Below are positions 6,721 through 13,805 of a DNA stretch of 35,066 bases, piece after piece; positions within the stretch are counted from its first letter, which is position 1, and the number at the start of each line of letters is the position of its first letter. Source of the stretch: a virus; the IMG/VR virus record IMGVR_UViG_3300037189_006437, positions 1 through 35,066 of that record; one strand, 5' to 3'. The position numbers were made by a program, and so were the translations under genes. The notes under the pieces were generated by a model. The model was not told where the DNA came from. It did not search any database and worked only from the letters and a program-made list of their open reading frames with translations.

Positions 6721-7002
6721 ATGTTCAACGGACTTAGCGACGTCGGCAGCGTGATGGTCATGGCGACCGATGGGCGTGGGTTCACGCCTGAGGAGATCGC
6801 TGAGCGCGCCCTCGACAAAATCATCTACGTCGGTAGCAGCACCCATCCGGCTATCCGCGATCAAGCCGAAGCCTTCAAGGACAACATCCGTCAGGTGCTC
6901 GTCCACTACATGCACGAGGCTGTGCGGTCGCACAACGTGACTCTGGTGAACAAATTCAAGCAGGCGGGGCACCCAGAGTTGATCCCGATCCTCGACGCAT
7001 AA
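6721..7002 (+). CDS. Small helical conserved phage protein, function unknown
   Basis: The 93-residue product is mostly helical: FTPEEIAERALDKIIYVG, then HPAIRDQAEAFKDNIRQVLV and HYMHEAVRSHNVTLVNKFKQ. It ends AGHPELIPILDA. It starts three bases after the adaptor gene, with GAGGT at the end of that gene as Shine-Dalgarno sequence. I recall similar short proteins next to adaptor genes in aquatic phages but no function. Its place between the adaptor and a tail structural protein suggests a small structural or assembly factor. Confidence 0.7.
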   Translation: MFNGLSDVGSVMVMATDGRGFTPEEIAERALDKIIYVGSSTHPAIRDQAEAFKDNIRQVLVHYMHEAVRSHNVTLVNKFKQAGHPELIPILDA

Positions 7003-7012
7003 GGAGGCCAAA

Positions 7013-7492
7013 ATGCCGATTACACAAGCCATGTGCACCAGCTTCAAGGCCGAGCTTATGCTCGCCGTGCACGACTTCCGCGCCACTGGTGGCGACACGT
7101 TCAAGCTCGCGCTGTACACCTCGTCGGCTGACCTTGATGCCAACACCACGGCGTATACCACGTCGAACGAAGTCTCGTCCTCGGGCACCAACTACACCGC
7201 TGGTGGCGGCACGCTGACGCGCCTTGGGGTCGTCACGTCGAACAACAACGCTTCGACCGGCACCGGCTTCACCGACTTCTCGGACCTGACCTTCGCCAAC
7301 GCGACGATCACGGCTCGTGGCGCGCTGATCTACAACAACACGCCGTCGGCTAACTCGAACGCCAACACCACGCTGACCAATGCGGCTGTGGCGGTGCTGG
7401 ACTTCGGGTCGGACAAGACCTCGACCAACGGTGACTTCACCATCATCTTCCCGACGGCAACCAACACCACCGCCATCATCAGGATTGCGTAA
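7013..7492 (+). CDS. Tail/virion structural protein, beta-rich
   Basis: The protein has 159 residues, and ATG 7013 has an AAGGAGG ribosome-binding site. It starts ITQAMCTSFKAELMLAVHDF and contains FKLALYTSSADLDANTTAYT, then TITARGALIYNNTPSAN, and ends with VAVLDFGSDKTSTNGDFTI and a short beta tail. This conserved layout is very common in phages with this gene order and is generally regarded as a structural protein. A position directly before the first tail fibre and a TAATG overlap with it suggest a fibre-attachment or tail-base role. That role is inference. Confidence 0.7.
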   Translation: MPITQAMCTSFKAELMLAVHDFRATGGDTFKLALYTSSADLDANTTAYTTSNEVSSSGTNYTAGGGTLTRLGVVTSNNNASTGTGFTDFSDLTFANATITARGALIYNNTPSANSNANTTLTNAAVAVLDFGSDKTSTNGDFTIIFPTATNTTAIIRIA

Positions 7493-10440
7493 TGCCCCTT
7501 GTTCTCGCTGATCGTGTCCGCGACACCACCACTACGACTGGTACTGGCACGGTTACGCTCAGCGGGACCGCACCGACCGGGTACCAGAACTTCTCGGTAA
7601 TCGGGAACGGCAACACGACCTACTACACGATCAATGCTGGCTCCCAGTGGGAAGTCGGCATTGGTACCTATTCGTCCACTGGTCCGACGCTCGCCCGCAC
7701 CACGGTGCTGGAGTCGAGTAACGCTAACGCGCTGGTGGACTTTGCCGCTGGCACCAAGGACGTCTTCGTCACCTACCCTGCGGACAAGTCGGTCAACTAC
7801 GACGAGAGCAACAACGTCGGGATCGGCACCACAAGCCCCAGTGATAAACTCGAAGTAAGGGGGGCTGCCGCTGGCGGCGCTATTACGACGCGCATCACCA
7901 ACACGGATGCCACCGGGTTTGGGAGCCTGTCGTTCTTTGACAACACGGGGGCGCGAGCGCAGATTTGGGCGGGCGGTGCGTCCTACGCCAGCTTCGGCGG
8001 CGCGGGTTCCTTGAACTACTCCGCAAACAGCGGCCCCCACGTCTGGTACACCAACTACACCGAACGCATGCGCATCACCGCTGCGGGCGACGTCGGAGTC
8101 GGGACGGCTTCGCCCTTAGGGAAGCTGCAAGTAGAAGCATCGAACTCAAGGGTGATTGTCGGCCTCAGCGGTTCCGACAACTACTACGATGCAGATTTCC
8201 ACATCTTTCGAGGAGCTCTGTCGGCAGCGGCTCCCGAGCGCATGCGCATTAACAGCAGCGGCAATGTTGGGATTGGGACCAGTGCGCCGCAGGCAAGGCT
8301 GGATGTCAACTCGGGCGCATCTGCCGCCACTGCCGTGCTTAACTCCACGAGTGATACCTACCTCCAGCTGCAAAATAGTGGTACGAATGGCCTCTACTTG
8401 CAGTCCGCAGCGAGCGCGGCATACCTCATCAACCAGCTGAACACACCACTCCTGTTCGGCACTAACAACACCGAACGCATGCGCCTTAGCGGTAGCGGCA
8501 ACCTCGGGGTTGGGACGACCGCCACAAATGTAAAATTTACAGTCGGCGGCGCTGCTGGGGACCCAACGCTTAACGCTGCTTCAGGGATTGCTGAGTTCCG
8601 CCTCGACGTCACCACGATGCTTGCCATCGGTGGGTATTCGTCTGGTAGCTTTGCGCTGTGGTTGCAGGGTAAACAGGACAACGCCGGGTACACGTCTACA
8701 CCGTGGCCGATCAGCCTAAATCCTGCGGGCGGCAACGTCGGGGTCGGTACGGCTTCGCCACCCAGCCAGTTGAGTGTGTCCTTTAACCCGCCCGTCTCTA
8801 TACCCGCATTGGGTAGCGGTGTTGGCGGCGTCAGCATCGGCCCTGCAACTGCTTACGGGATGCTCGTCGGCACAATCTCGGACGGCAATGGCTACATCCA
8901 ACAGCAGAGGTTCGACGGGAGCACCGCCGTTTACAATCTGCTTTTGCAGCCTAGCGGCGGCAACGTCGGGATCGGGACGAATAACCCGTTGGGGCGCTTG
9001 GCTGTTGCTTCGGCTACCGGCAACGTGGGCTTCAACACCGGCACGAGCTCCTCGCCGGAGCGCGGCAATCTCTGGTACGACACGGACGGCACTGGCTGGA
9101 AGTTCAACATCGGTAAGCGCCAGTCGGGGACGTTCACGTCGCAGGTTACCATCCAAGACAACGGCAACGTCGGGATCGGGACGACCTCGCCGGATTCTGC
9201 GCTTACGATTGCGCGGGGAGCTGGGGCTGGTGCTGAAATCAGCATCCGTGCGAACGGAAACGCCCAAGCCGCAGAATTTGTTTTGTCCCAAGATTCTGGA
9301 AGCGCGACGTACCTCTACAACCGCGCTAACCAGTTTATGTCTTTCGGCACCAACAACACCGAGCGGATGCGCATCACCAGTGCGGGCGATGTCGGGATCG
9401 GTACGACCACGCCGGATATATTTGGCCGCTTCTACACCCGGTCGGTTGGGATTAACTCTTCCGGCACAACCATGTTGCAGATTAACGGTACGACCTACGG
9501 CGGGGTTGACCTTGGGTTTAATGGGACTCGCACTGCAAATATCCTTGCGGAAACGGCAGGTTTTTATCTCCAGACCGTTACCGCTTCACCCATGGTTTTT
9601 GTCACCAATACCGCCGAACGCATGCGCATCACCAGCGCAGGCAACGTTGGGATTGGGACGGCTTCGCCTACCCGCCTGCTCTCGGTGGCCGGTACGGCAA
9701 ACGGATACATGGACTTCAGCGCCAGTTCCTTCCGTCGCTATACGATAGGGTCGGAAAGTCTGGGGTTTGTCCTATTCGATGACACGGCAGCAACCTACCG
9801 GATGGTTGTTAACGCCAGCGGCAACGTCGGGATCGGGACAAGCGCGCCAAACGCCAACCTTCAGATTTCCTCCGCAAACACCACTGTGCTGCGGCTGACG
9901 ACGACGGGAGCGGCGACACAATCTAGCCTTGCGTTTGCCACAGTCGGGGGCACCGGCACGGTCGATATGGACCAAGCTGGAAACTTGGTTGCGCGCACTC
10001 TACAGGGCAGTCTGTTCTTCGACAACTTTGGGGCTGGCGGGTCGATTAACTTCCGCACTGGCGGCGCGAACACCCGCTTCTCCATATCGAACACGGGCAG
10101 CATCACCTCTTCTGACCTCGCAGACGCGGTCGGCTACAAAGGTCTACCCGCCAACGTTCAAGGCTCCGGCTACACGCTGGTGCTGGCCGACCAAGGCAAG
10201 ATGGTCACAATTACGGGTGGCGTGACGATCCCGGCTAACGGCTCTGTTGCTTTCCCCATCGGCACGACGGTGGTCATCTACAACAACAGCGGTTCGAACC
10301 AGACGATCAGCATCACCACCGACACGCTCCGACTGGCTGGCACCGCTACAACGGGCGCTCGCACGCTCGCCCAGCGCGGGTTTGCTACCTGCATCAAGGT
10401 GGCCGCTACTGAATGGGTGGCGACCGGGAACGTCACATGA
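7492..10440 (+). CDS. Tail fibre protein with ten VGIGT-type repeats
   Basis: This 982-residue protein has an N-terminal virion-attachment region (VLADRVRDTTTTTGTGTV, residues 3-20; GSQWEVGIGTYS follows). A long shaft then contains ten repeats around the motif GNVGIGTxxPxxxLxV, usually preceded by NTERMRI-SAGN. The C-terminus (about 880-982) is a separate domain with YTLVLADQGKMVTITGG and TTVVIYNNSGSNQTIS. Such repeats form trimeric beta-helical fibre shafts that bind host receptors. These fibres usually end in an S74 self-cleaving chaperone domain; none is visible here, whereas one occurs in the fibre at 14520-16394. The stop overlaps the next start (ATGA), linking it to the polyglycine adhesin-like gene. 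Confidence 0.85.
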   Translation: MPLVLADRVRDTTTTTGTGTVTLSGTAPTGYQNFSVIGNGNTTYYTINAGSQWEVGIGTYSSTGPTLARTTVLESSNANALVDFAAGTKDVFVTYPADKSVNYDESNNVGIGTTSPSDKLEVRGAAAGGAITTRITNTDATGFGSLSFFDNTGARAQIWAGGASYASFGGAGSLNYSANSGPHVWYTNYTERMRITAAGDVGVGTASPLGKLQVEASNSRVIVGLSGSDNYYDADFHIFRGALSAAAPERMRINSSGNVGIGTSAPQARLDVNSGASAATAVLNSTSDTYLQLQNSGTNGLYLQSAASAAYLINQLNTPLLFGTNNTERMRLSGSGNLGVGTTATNVKFTVGGAAGDPTLNAASGIAEFRLDVTTMLAIGGYSSGSFALWLQGKQDNAGYTSTPWPISLNPAGGNVGVGTASPPSQLSVSFNPPVSIPALGSGVGGVSIGPATAYGMLVGTISDGNGYIQQQRFDGSTAVYNLLLQPSGGNVGIGTNNPLGRLAVASATGNVGFNTGTSSSPERGNLWYDTDGTGWKFNIGKRQSGTFTSQVTIQDNGNVGIGTTSPDSALTIARGAGAGAEISIRANGNAQAAEFVLSQDSGSATYLYNRANQFMSFGTNNTERMRITSAGDVGIGTTTPDIFGRFYTRSVGINSSGTTMLQINGTTYGGVDLGFNGTRTANILAETAGFYLQTVTASPMVFVTNTAERMRITSAGNVGIGTASPTRLLSVAGTANGYMDFSASSFRRYTIGSESLGFVLFDDTAATYRMVVNASGNVGIGTSAPNANLQISSANTTVLRLTTTGAATQSSLAFATVGGTGTVDMDQAGNLVARTLQGSLFFDNFGAGGSINFRTGGANTRFSISNTGSITSSDLADAVGYKGLPANVQGSGYTLVLADQGKMVTITGGVTIPANGSVAFPIGTTVVIYNNSGSNQTISITTDTLRLAGTATTGARTLAQRGFATCIKVAATEWVATGNVT
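7810..9840 (+). repeat. Ten dispersed copies of a fibre-shaft repeat
   Basis: Copies of GGCAACGTCGGGATCGGGAC and close variants begin near 7810, 8083, 8251, 8491, 8730, 8957, 9161, 9382, 9639 and 9819. Each encodes (N/D)VG(I/V)GT. Spacing is irregular (about 170 to 270 bases), so this is a protein-driven repeat and not a satellite. Several copies are identical or nearly identical at the DNA level. They could serve as homology for recombination that swaps shaft segments between phages. Confidence 0.85.
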
Positions 10441-11306
10441 CCGGTGTCCTCGCGGCGCTCGCTGGGATGGGCGGTAAAGCCCCATACTCGGCCAGTTACC
10501 TTATCGTCGCTGGTGGCGGCGCGGGTGGTTCTGCCAGCACTAACACTGGCACGGGTGGCGGCGGCGCGGGGGGTCTTCTCAGCGGCTCCTCGACCCTTAC
10601 CCCCGGCACTACATACTCCATAACCGTTGGCGGAGGCGGCGCGGCCCCGGGATCAGTAGATACCGGTGGTATTGGTAGTGACTCTGTAGCACTTGGGTTG
10701 ACAGCCGCAGGTGGGGGCGGTGGCGGCTCTGCTGTTGGAAACGGGGTTGAGATCATATCCCCGACAAGCGGCGGTTCCGGCGGGGCCGGTTCGGGTACGT
10801 TTATTTCGCCCGGTTCTACTCCCGGCGCATCTGGCACATCTGGTCAAGGTAACGCGGGTGGCGCAGGACAAAACTCGACTACCGATGCAAACGCTCAACG
10901 GGGCGGTGGCGGTGGCGGTGCAGGGGCAGTCGGAGCCTCTGGTGCAACTGGCAATGGCGGGGCGGGCTCCGCAAGCTCTATAACGGGTACGTCAGTGACG
11001 TACGCTGGCGGCGGTGGGGGTGGTAAGCGCACTTCGGGCACCGCTGGTACGGGCGGCGCTGGCGGTGGTGGTAATGGCGGGGCCAGTGCTAACGGCTCGG
11101 CTGGTTCTGCTAATACCGGGGGCGGCGGAGGCGGCGCTGGAGGCAATGGCACGCTTAGGACTGGTGGTAATGGCGGCTCTGGCGTCGTGATCCTTTCTGT
11201 TCCAACCGCCAGCTACTCCGGCACTACCACTGGCTCCCCAACGGTAACGACCAGCGGGTCCAACACCATCATGCAGTTCAACTCATCCGGGAGTTACACC
11301 GCATGA
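10437..11306 (+). CDS. Polyglycine-rich adhesin-like tail protein
   Basis: The ATG at 10437 (ATGA overlap with the fibre stop) gives 289 residues. After a short N-terminus (MTGVLAALAGMGG) comes YLIVAGGGAGGS, then many runs such as GGGGGGAGAVG, GGAGGGGNGG and GGGGGGAGG, and a closing GGSGVVILSVPT. This matches the glycine-rich domain class in phage fibre-tip proteins, in which parallel polyglycine-II helices pack into a sandwich. The order fibre gene then polyglycine gene is that of T-even gene 37-gene 38, where gp38 is the receptor-binding tip. A tip adhesin role is inferred from composition and order. The final about 40 residues are Ser/Thr-rich. Confidence 0.75.
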   Translation: MTGVLAALAGMGGKAPYSASYLIVAGGGAGGSASTNTGTGGGGAGGLLSGSSTLTPGTTYSITVGGGGAAPGSVDTGGIGSDSVALGLTAAGGGGGGSAVGNGVEIISPTSGGSGGAGSGTFISPGSTPGASGTSGQGNAGGAGQNSTTDANAQRGGGGGGAGAVGASGATGNGGAGSASSITGTSVTYAGGGGGGKRTSGTAGTGGAGGGGNGGASANGSAGSANTGGGGGGAGGNGTLRTGGNGGSGVVILSVPTASYSGTTTGSPTVTTSGSNTIMQFNSSGSYTA

Positions 11307-11671
11307 GCCACTTCGCCAAAGTCATCGACGGCATCGTCACCGAGGTGCTGGTCATTGAGCAGGACGTTATCGACACCGGTCTCTTTGGCGACTCCACGCT
11401 GTGGGTGCAGACCTCGTACAACACGCACGGTGGCCAGCATCCCGAAGGACGCCCGCTGCGTAAGAACTTCGCCGGGATTGGCTATACCTATGACCCGGTG
11501 CGCGATGCTTTCATCCCGCCGCAGCCCTACCCGTCTTGGGTGCTCGACGAAGATACGTGCCTTTGGGGCGCACCTGTGGCATACCCGCAGGATGGGAAGC
11601 CCTATTATTGGGACGAAGAAACCGTAACGTGGGTCGAAGCCCCCGCGCCGCAAGAAGGAACCAACCCATGA
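11303..11671 (+). CDS. Conserved tail-tip-associated protein
   Basis: The 122-residue protein starts MSHFAKVIDGIVTEVLVIEQ, has LWVQTSYNTHGGQHPEGRPL, then RKNFAGIGYTYDPVRDAF, PSWVLDEDTCLWGAPV and a YYWDEETVTW end. It is rich in Trp/Tyr and acidic residues. The same order of motifs is common just after tail fibre genes in cyanophages and other aquatic phages, as I recall it. The function is unknown; fibre assembly or receptor-facing structure is plausible. The start overlaps the upstream stop, so it is coupled to the adhesin-like gene. Confidence 0.75.
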   Translation: MSHFAKVIDGIVTEVLVIEQDVIDTGLFGDSTLWVQTSYNTHGGQHPEGRPLRKNFAGIGYTYDPVRDAFIPPQPYPSWVLDEDTCLWGAPVAYPQDGKPYYWDEETVTWVEAPAPQEGTNP

Positions 11672-12006
11672 CCGTTACCAACACTTGGGCCGTCATCCAG
11701 ATGGATTGCTACCCGGAGTACGACAACGAGACCGACGTGGTCTTCAATGTTCACTGGACCCTGACCGGGACAGACGGGACGTACAGCGGCTACGTCTATG
11801 GCGCGCAGACGCTCACTCTCGACGCCAGCGCACCCTTCACTCCCTATGCTGATCTCACGCAGGAGCAGGTGCTCGGCTGGGTCTTCGCCTCGATGGGTCC
11901 TGAGCAGGTTGCGGCCTACGAAGCCAGCGTCGCCCAGCAAATCCAAGATCAGATCGACCCACCGGTTGTGACGCCCCCGCTGCCATGGGCTGCTGCCGAT
12001 GCCTAG
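11668..12006 (+). CDS. Conserved phage protein (DUF7936-like)
   Basis: The ATG at 11668 overlaps the previous stop (ATGA) and gives 112 residues. The protein begins NTWAVIQMDCYPEYDNETDV, then VFNVHWTLTGTDGTYSGYVY, TPYADLTQEQVLGWVFASMG and QQIQDQIDPPVVTPPLPW. I recall this as a short, widely distributed phage protein placed after tail fibre genes, probably DUF7936. A mainly beta N-terminal half is followed by a helix and a Pro-rich tail. The function is unknown. Confidence 0.75.
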   Translation: MTVTNTWAVIQMDCYPEYDNETDVVFNVHWTLTGTDGTYSGYVYGAQTLTLDASAPFTPYADLTQEQVLGWVFASMGPEQVAAYEASVAQQIQDQIDPPVVTPPLPWAAADA

Positions 12007-12193
12007 AGGGGTTCTTGCGCTTGTTGTCGCTGCTGTGCTGCTGGCGGGATGCAAAGACCGTTACCGCTACGAGTGCCAAGACCCCGATAACTGGGAAGTG
12101 CCGGAATGCCAGAAGCCCAAGTGCATAGCATCCGGGTACTGCACAGAGTACCTCATCACGACCAGTGAGCCTGCCGATGAAGCCAGCAAATGA
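11999..12193 (+). CDS. Small lipoprotein (possible o-spanin-like)
   Basis: The 64-residue protein has a type II signal peptide: a short basic N-terminus, a hydrophobic core (VLALVVAAVLLAG) and a lipobox LAGC with Cys18 as the lipidation site. The mature part is short and Cys-rich: YRYECQDPDNWEVPECQKPK, then CIASGYCTEYL. It overlaps the gene before it by 8 bases and the membrane protein after it by 17. Outer-membrane lipoproteins near endolysins often act as o-spanins, but this one lacks the Pro-rich body typical of Rz1 and has paired cysteines instead. Lipoprotein is confident; spanin is a guess. Confidence 0.75.
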   Translation: MPRGVLALVVAAVLLAGCKDRYRYECQDPDNWEVPECQKPKCIASGYCTEYLITTSEPADEASK

Positions 12194-12461
12194 ATGGACA
12201 CCCGAGGAGTTGCTAAGGTTTATCGTAGGCGTCGTTCTCTCGGTGACGCTTATGTTTATCGTGGCAACGGTTCTGTACTCGTTGATCTTCGTGTCGCAGC
12301 CGATGGATGGGCAAGCGCCCAACGACGCGGAGTTCTTCAAGTTGATTAATCCGATTGCAACGTTCATCGTCGGCGCGCTGGCCGGACTAATGGCGGGACA
12401 GGGTAGTAGCGGCGTGAGGCCGAAAAAGCCGCCGCACGAGGAAGAAGGGAAAGAACAGTGA
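12177..12461 (+). CDS. Two-helix membrane protein, holin candidate
   Basis: The ATG at 12177 gives 94 residues; a GTG at 12165 is an alternative. Two transmembrane helices are visible: FIVGVVLSVTLMFIVATVLY (about 15-34) and a second at about 55-75 within FFKLINPIATFIVGALAGLM. The C-terminus is charged (RPKKPPHEEEGKEQ). Size, two helices, a charged tail and a place before a GH19 endolysin fit a class II holin. The following gene repeats the same plan, so the two may act as a holin/antiholin pair. That role is inference from architecture and position. Confidence 0.7.
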   Translation: MKPANEWTPEELLRFIVGVVLSVTLMFIVATVLYSLIFVSQPMDGQAPNDAEFFKLINPIATFIVGALAGLMAGQGSSGVRPKKPPHEEEGKEQ

Positions 12462-12955
12462 GTTTCTGGGATCGGTTCGAAAGCAAGCGAGAGGGTGTCA
12501 ATGACACCATCGAGTTCGTGATCCGCGTGGCTATCGTCACGCTGTCCGCTGTGGTCCTCGTTGTGGTGGCGGCGCTCGTCATCGGCCTCTTTGTGCCCAA
12601 CAGCGTTGTGGACAGCGCGGCTATCCTCAACATGGTTGACCCGGCCTTCCAGACCATCATCGGTGCCTTTGTCGGCCTGCTGGGGGGTCTGAGCCTCAAC
12701 GCCAATGCGCGGGACAAGGAAGCTCCGGTCGAGCCCGAGCCTGAGCCTGAGGCCGAGCCTGAAGTCGAGCCTGAAGCGCCAAAGACCTATAACGACCCGA
12801 ACGGCACCGTCTTTGTTGATACCCCCGAGGACGACGACGACGATGACGACATGGAGCCGTGGGAGAAGTACCGCAACGATCTGCGGTACGACGCGAACAA
12901 CGACGGCGTGGTCGATGAAAACGATTTTCCTGACTGGAGGAACCCGAACCAATGA
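12458..12955 (+). CDS. Two-helix membrane protein with acidic linker and EF-hand
   Basis: GTG 12458 follows GAAGGGA and overlaps the previous stop. The product has 165 residues. Two transmembrane helices (about 20-45 and 62-80) resemble those of the preceding protein; compare INPIATFIVGALAGL with VDPAFQTIIGAFVGLLGG. Then come a Pro-Glu repeat (91-107), a run of seven Asp (125-131) and an EF-hand-type loop DANNDGVVDEND (145-156), with Ca ligands at D145, N147, D149, D153 and D156. This looks like a holin or holin regulator carrying a calcium-binding tail, an unusual combination. The tail could sit on either side of the membrane. The stop overlaps the endolysin start. Confidence 0.7.
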   Translation: MSFWDRFESKREGVNDTIEFVIRVAIVTLSAVVLVVVAALVIGLFVPNSVVDSAAILNMVDPAFQTIIGAFVGLLGGLSLNANARDKEAPVEPEPEPEAEPEVEPEAPKTYNDPNGTVFVDTPEDDDDDDDMEPWEKYRNDLRYDANNDGVVDENDFPDWRNPNQ

Positions 12956-13563
12956 GCCTCGTAAGACTACAGCAGAAGATCGGCGTACCGGCTGATGGGG
13001 CTTTCGGCCCCAACACGCTCAAAGCCGCCTGCGCGCACTTCAAGCTGAACCGCAACCGGGGTGCCCACTTCTTCGCCCAGTGTGCCCACGAGAGTGGGGG
13101 GTGGCGGGCCACCAGCGAGAACCTCAACTACAGCGCCAAAGGGCTGCGAAACATCTTCCGCAAGTACTTCCCGACCGATGCGCTGGCTGCGCAGTATGCC
13201 CGCAAGCCGCAGGCTATCGCCAACCGTGTCTATGCCAACCGCATGGGCAACGGTCCTGAGAGCAGCGGCGACGGGTGGAAGTTCCGTGGGCGTGGTTTCC
13301 TCCAGCTCACGGGCCACGACAACTACAAGGCGCTGTCGGAGTACATCAACCGCCCCGACCTCATGGACAACCCGGACCTTGTGGCTGACGATCTGGCTAT
13401 CGAAAGCGCCCTATGGTTCTTCGACCGCAACAAGCTCTGGTCAATCTGCGATCAGGGCATCACAGACAGTGCGATCCTCGCGCTGACTAAGCGGATCAAC
13501 GGGGGCACTCATGGCCTCGAAGACCGCAAACAGAAGACCAAGAAGTACGCTTCTTGGCTCTAA
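12952..13563 (+). CDS. Endolysin, glycoside hydrolase family 19 (chitinase-like muramidase)
   Basis: The 203-residue enzyme should cleave peptidoglycan glycan strands at lysis. A short N-terminal element resembling a peptidoglycan-binding repeat (LQQKIGVPADGAFGPNTLKA) precedes the GH19 core. The catalytic Glu47 is in FFAQCAHESGGW and the second Glu56 is in ENLNYSAKGL. The core continues with GWKFRGRGFLQLTGHDNY and a C-terminal TKRINGGTHGLEDR. There is no signal peptide, so it needs a holin for export, which fits the two membrane proteins just upstream. GGAGG at 12936-12940 lies 11 bases before the ATG, and the start also overlaps the previous stop. Confidence 0.92.
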   Translation: MSLVRLQQKIGVPADGAFGPNTLKAACAHFKLNRNRGAHFFAQCAHESGGWRATSENLNYSAKGLRNIFRKYFPTDALAAQYARKPQAIANRVYANRMGNGPESSGDGWKFRGRGFLQLTGHDNYKALSEYINRPDLMDNPDLVADDLAIESALWFFDRNKLWSICDQGITDSAILALTKRINGGTHGLEDRKQKTKKYASWL

Positions 13564-13573
13564 GGAGGACCTT

Positions 13574-13753
13574 ATGGACCCGAAGAAAATGATTGGCCGC
13601 ATCGGCAAATACGCCCTGCTCAAGCAGGCTGCCGACAAGATTGCCCCTATGGACGGCGATAAGCCGAAGCTCGGCTGGAAGGCCAAGGTCGCTGGTATCT
13701 TTGCTGCCATCGCCGTTGCCGCAGGTGCAATGTCGCAGTTCCTCGGCGGCTAA
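13574..13753 (+). CDS. Small one-helix membrane protein after the endolysin
   Basis: ATG 13574 lies just after a strong Shine-Dalgarno sequence (TAAGGAGGACC) and is preferred over an upstream in-frame start inside the endolysin gene. The 59-residue product has a basic N-terminus (MDPKKMIGRIGKYALLKQAA) and a C-terminal hydrophobic helix (VAGIFAAIAVAAGAMSQFLG, about 39-58). One small-residue-rich helix and its position in the lysis cassette are compatible with a pinholin or lysis accessory peptide. No homologue is recognised. It is the last gene before a 52-base gap holding a shared intergenic motif. Confidence 0.7.
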   Translation: MDPKKMIGRIGKYALLKQAADKIAPMDGDKPKLGWKAKVAGIFAAIAVAAGAMSQFLGG

Positions 13754-13764
13754 TGATCTGGTAG

Positions 13765-13780
13765 GTTAACCACACGCAAC
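13765..13780 (+). promoter_or_regulatory. Copy 2 of the shared intergenic motif
   Basis: GTTAACCACACGCAAC matches 14 of 16 positions of the copy at 834. It lies 25 bases before the start of the gene at 13806, whose Shine-Dalgarno AAAGGAGGGGG follows directly. Both copies are in the only sizeable + strand gaps and each precedes a new block of structural genes. A phage promoter or processing site is likely, but no standard -10/-35 pair is convincing. Confidence 0.4.
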
Positions 13781-13805
13781 CCGAAGCGAAAGGAGGGGGT
13801 TCGAC

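Noticed and set aside
6100-7191. 363-codon open frame on the - strand
   Set aside because: It lies antisense across three well-supported structural genes with tight overlaps and ribosome-binding sites, and its product shows no domain.
7810-9840. CRISPR-like array of short repeats
   Set aside because: The repeats are in frame within a long fibre gene, spacing is irregular and they encode VGIGT; no array architecture.
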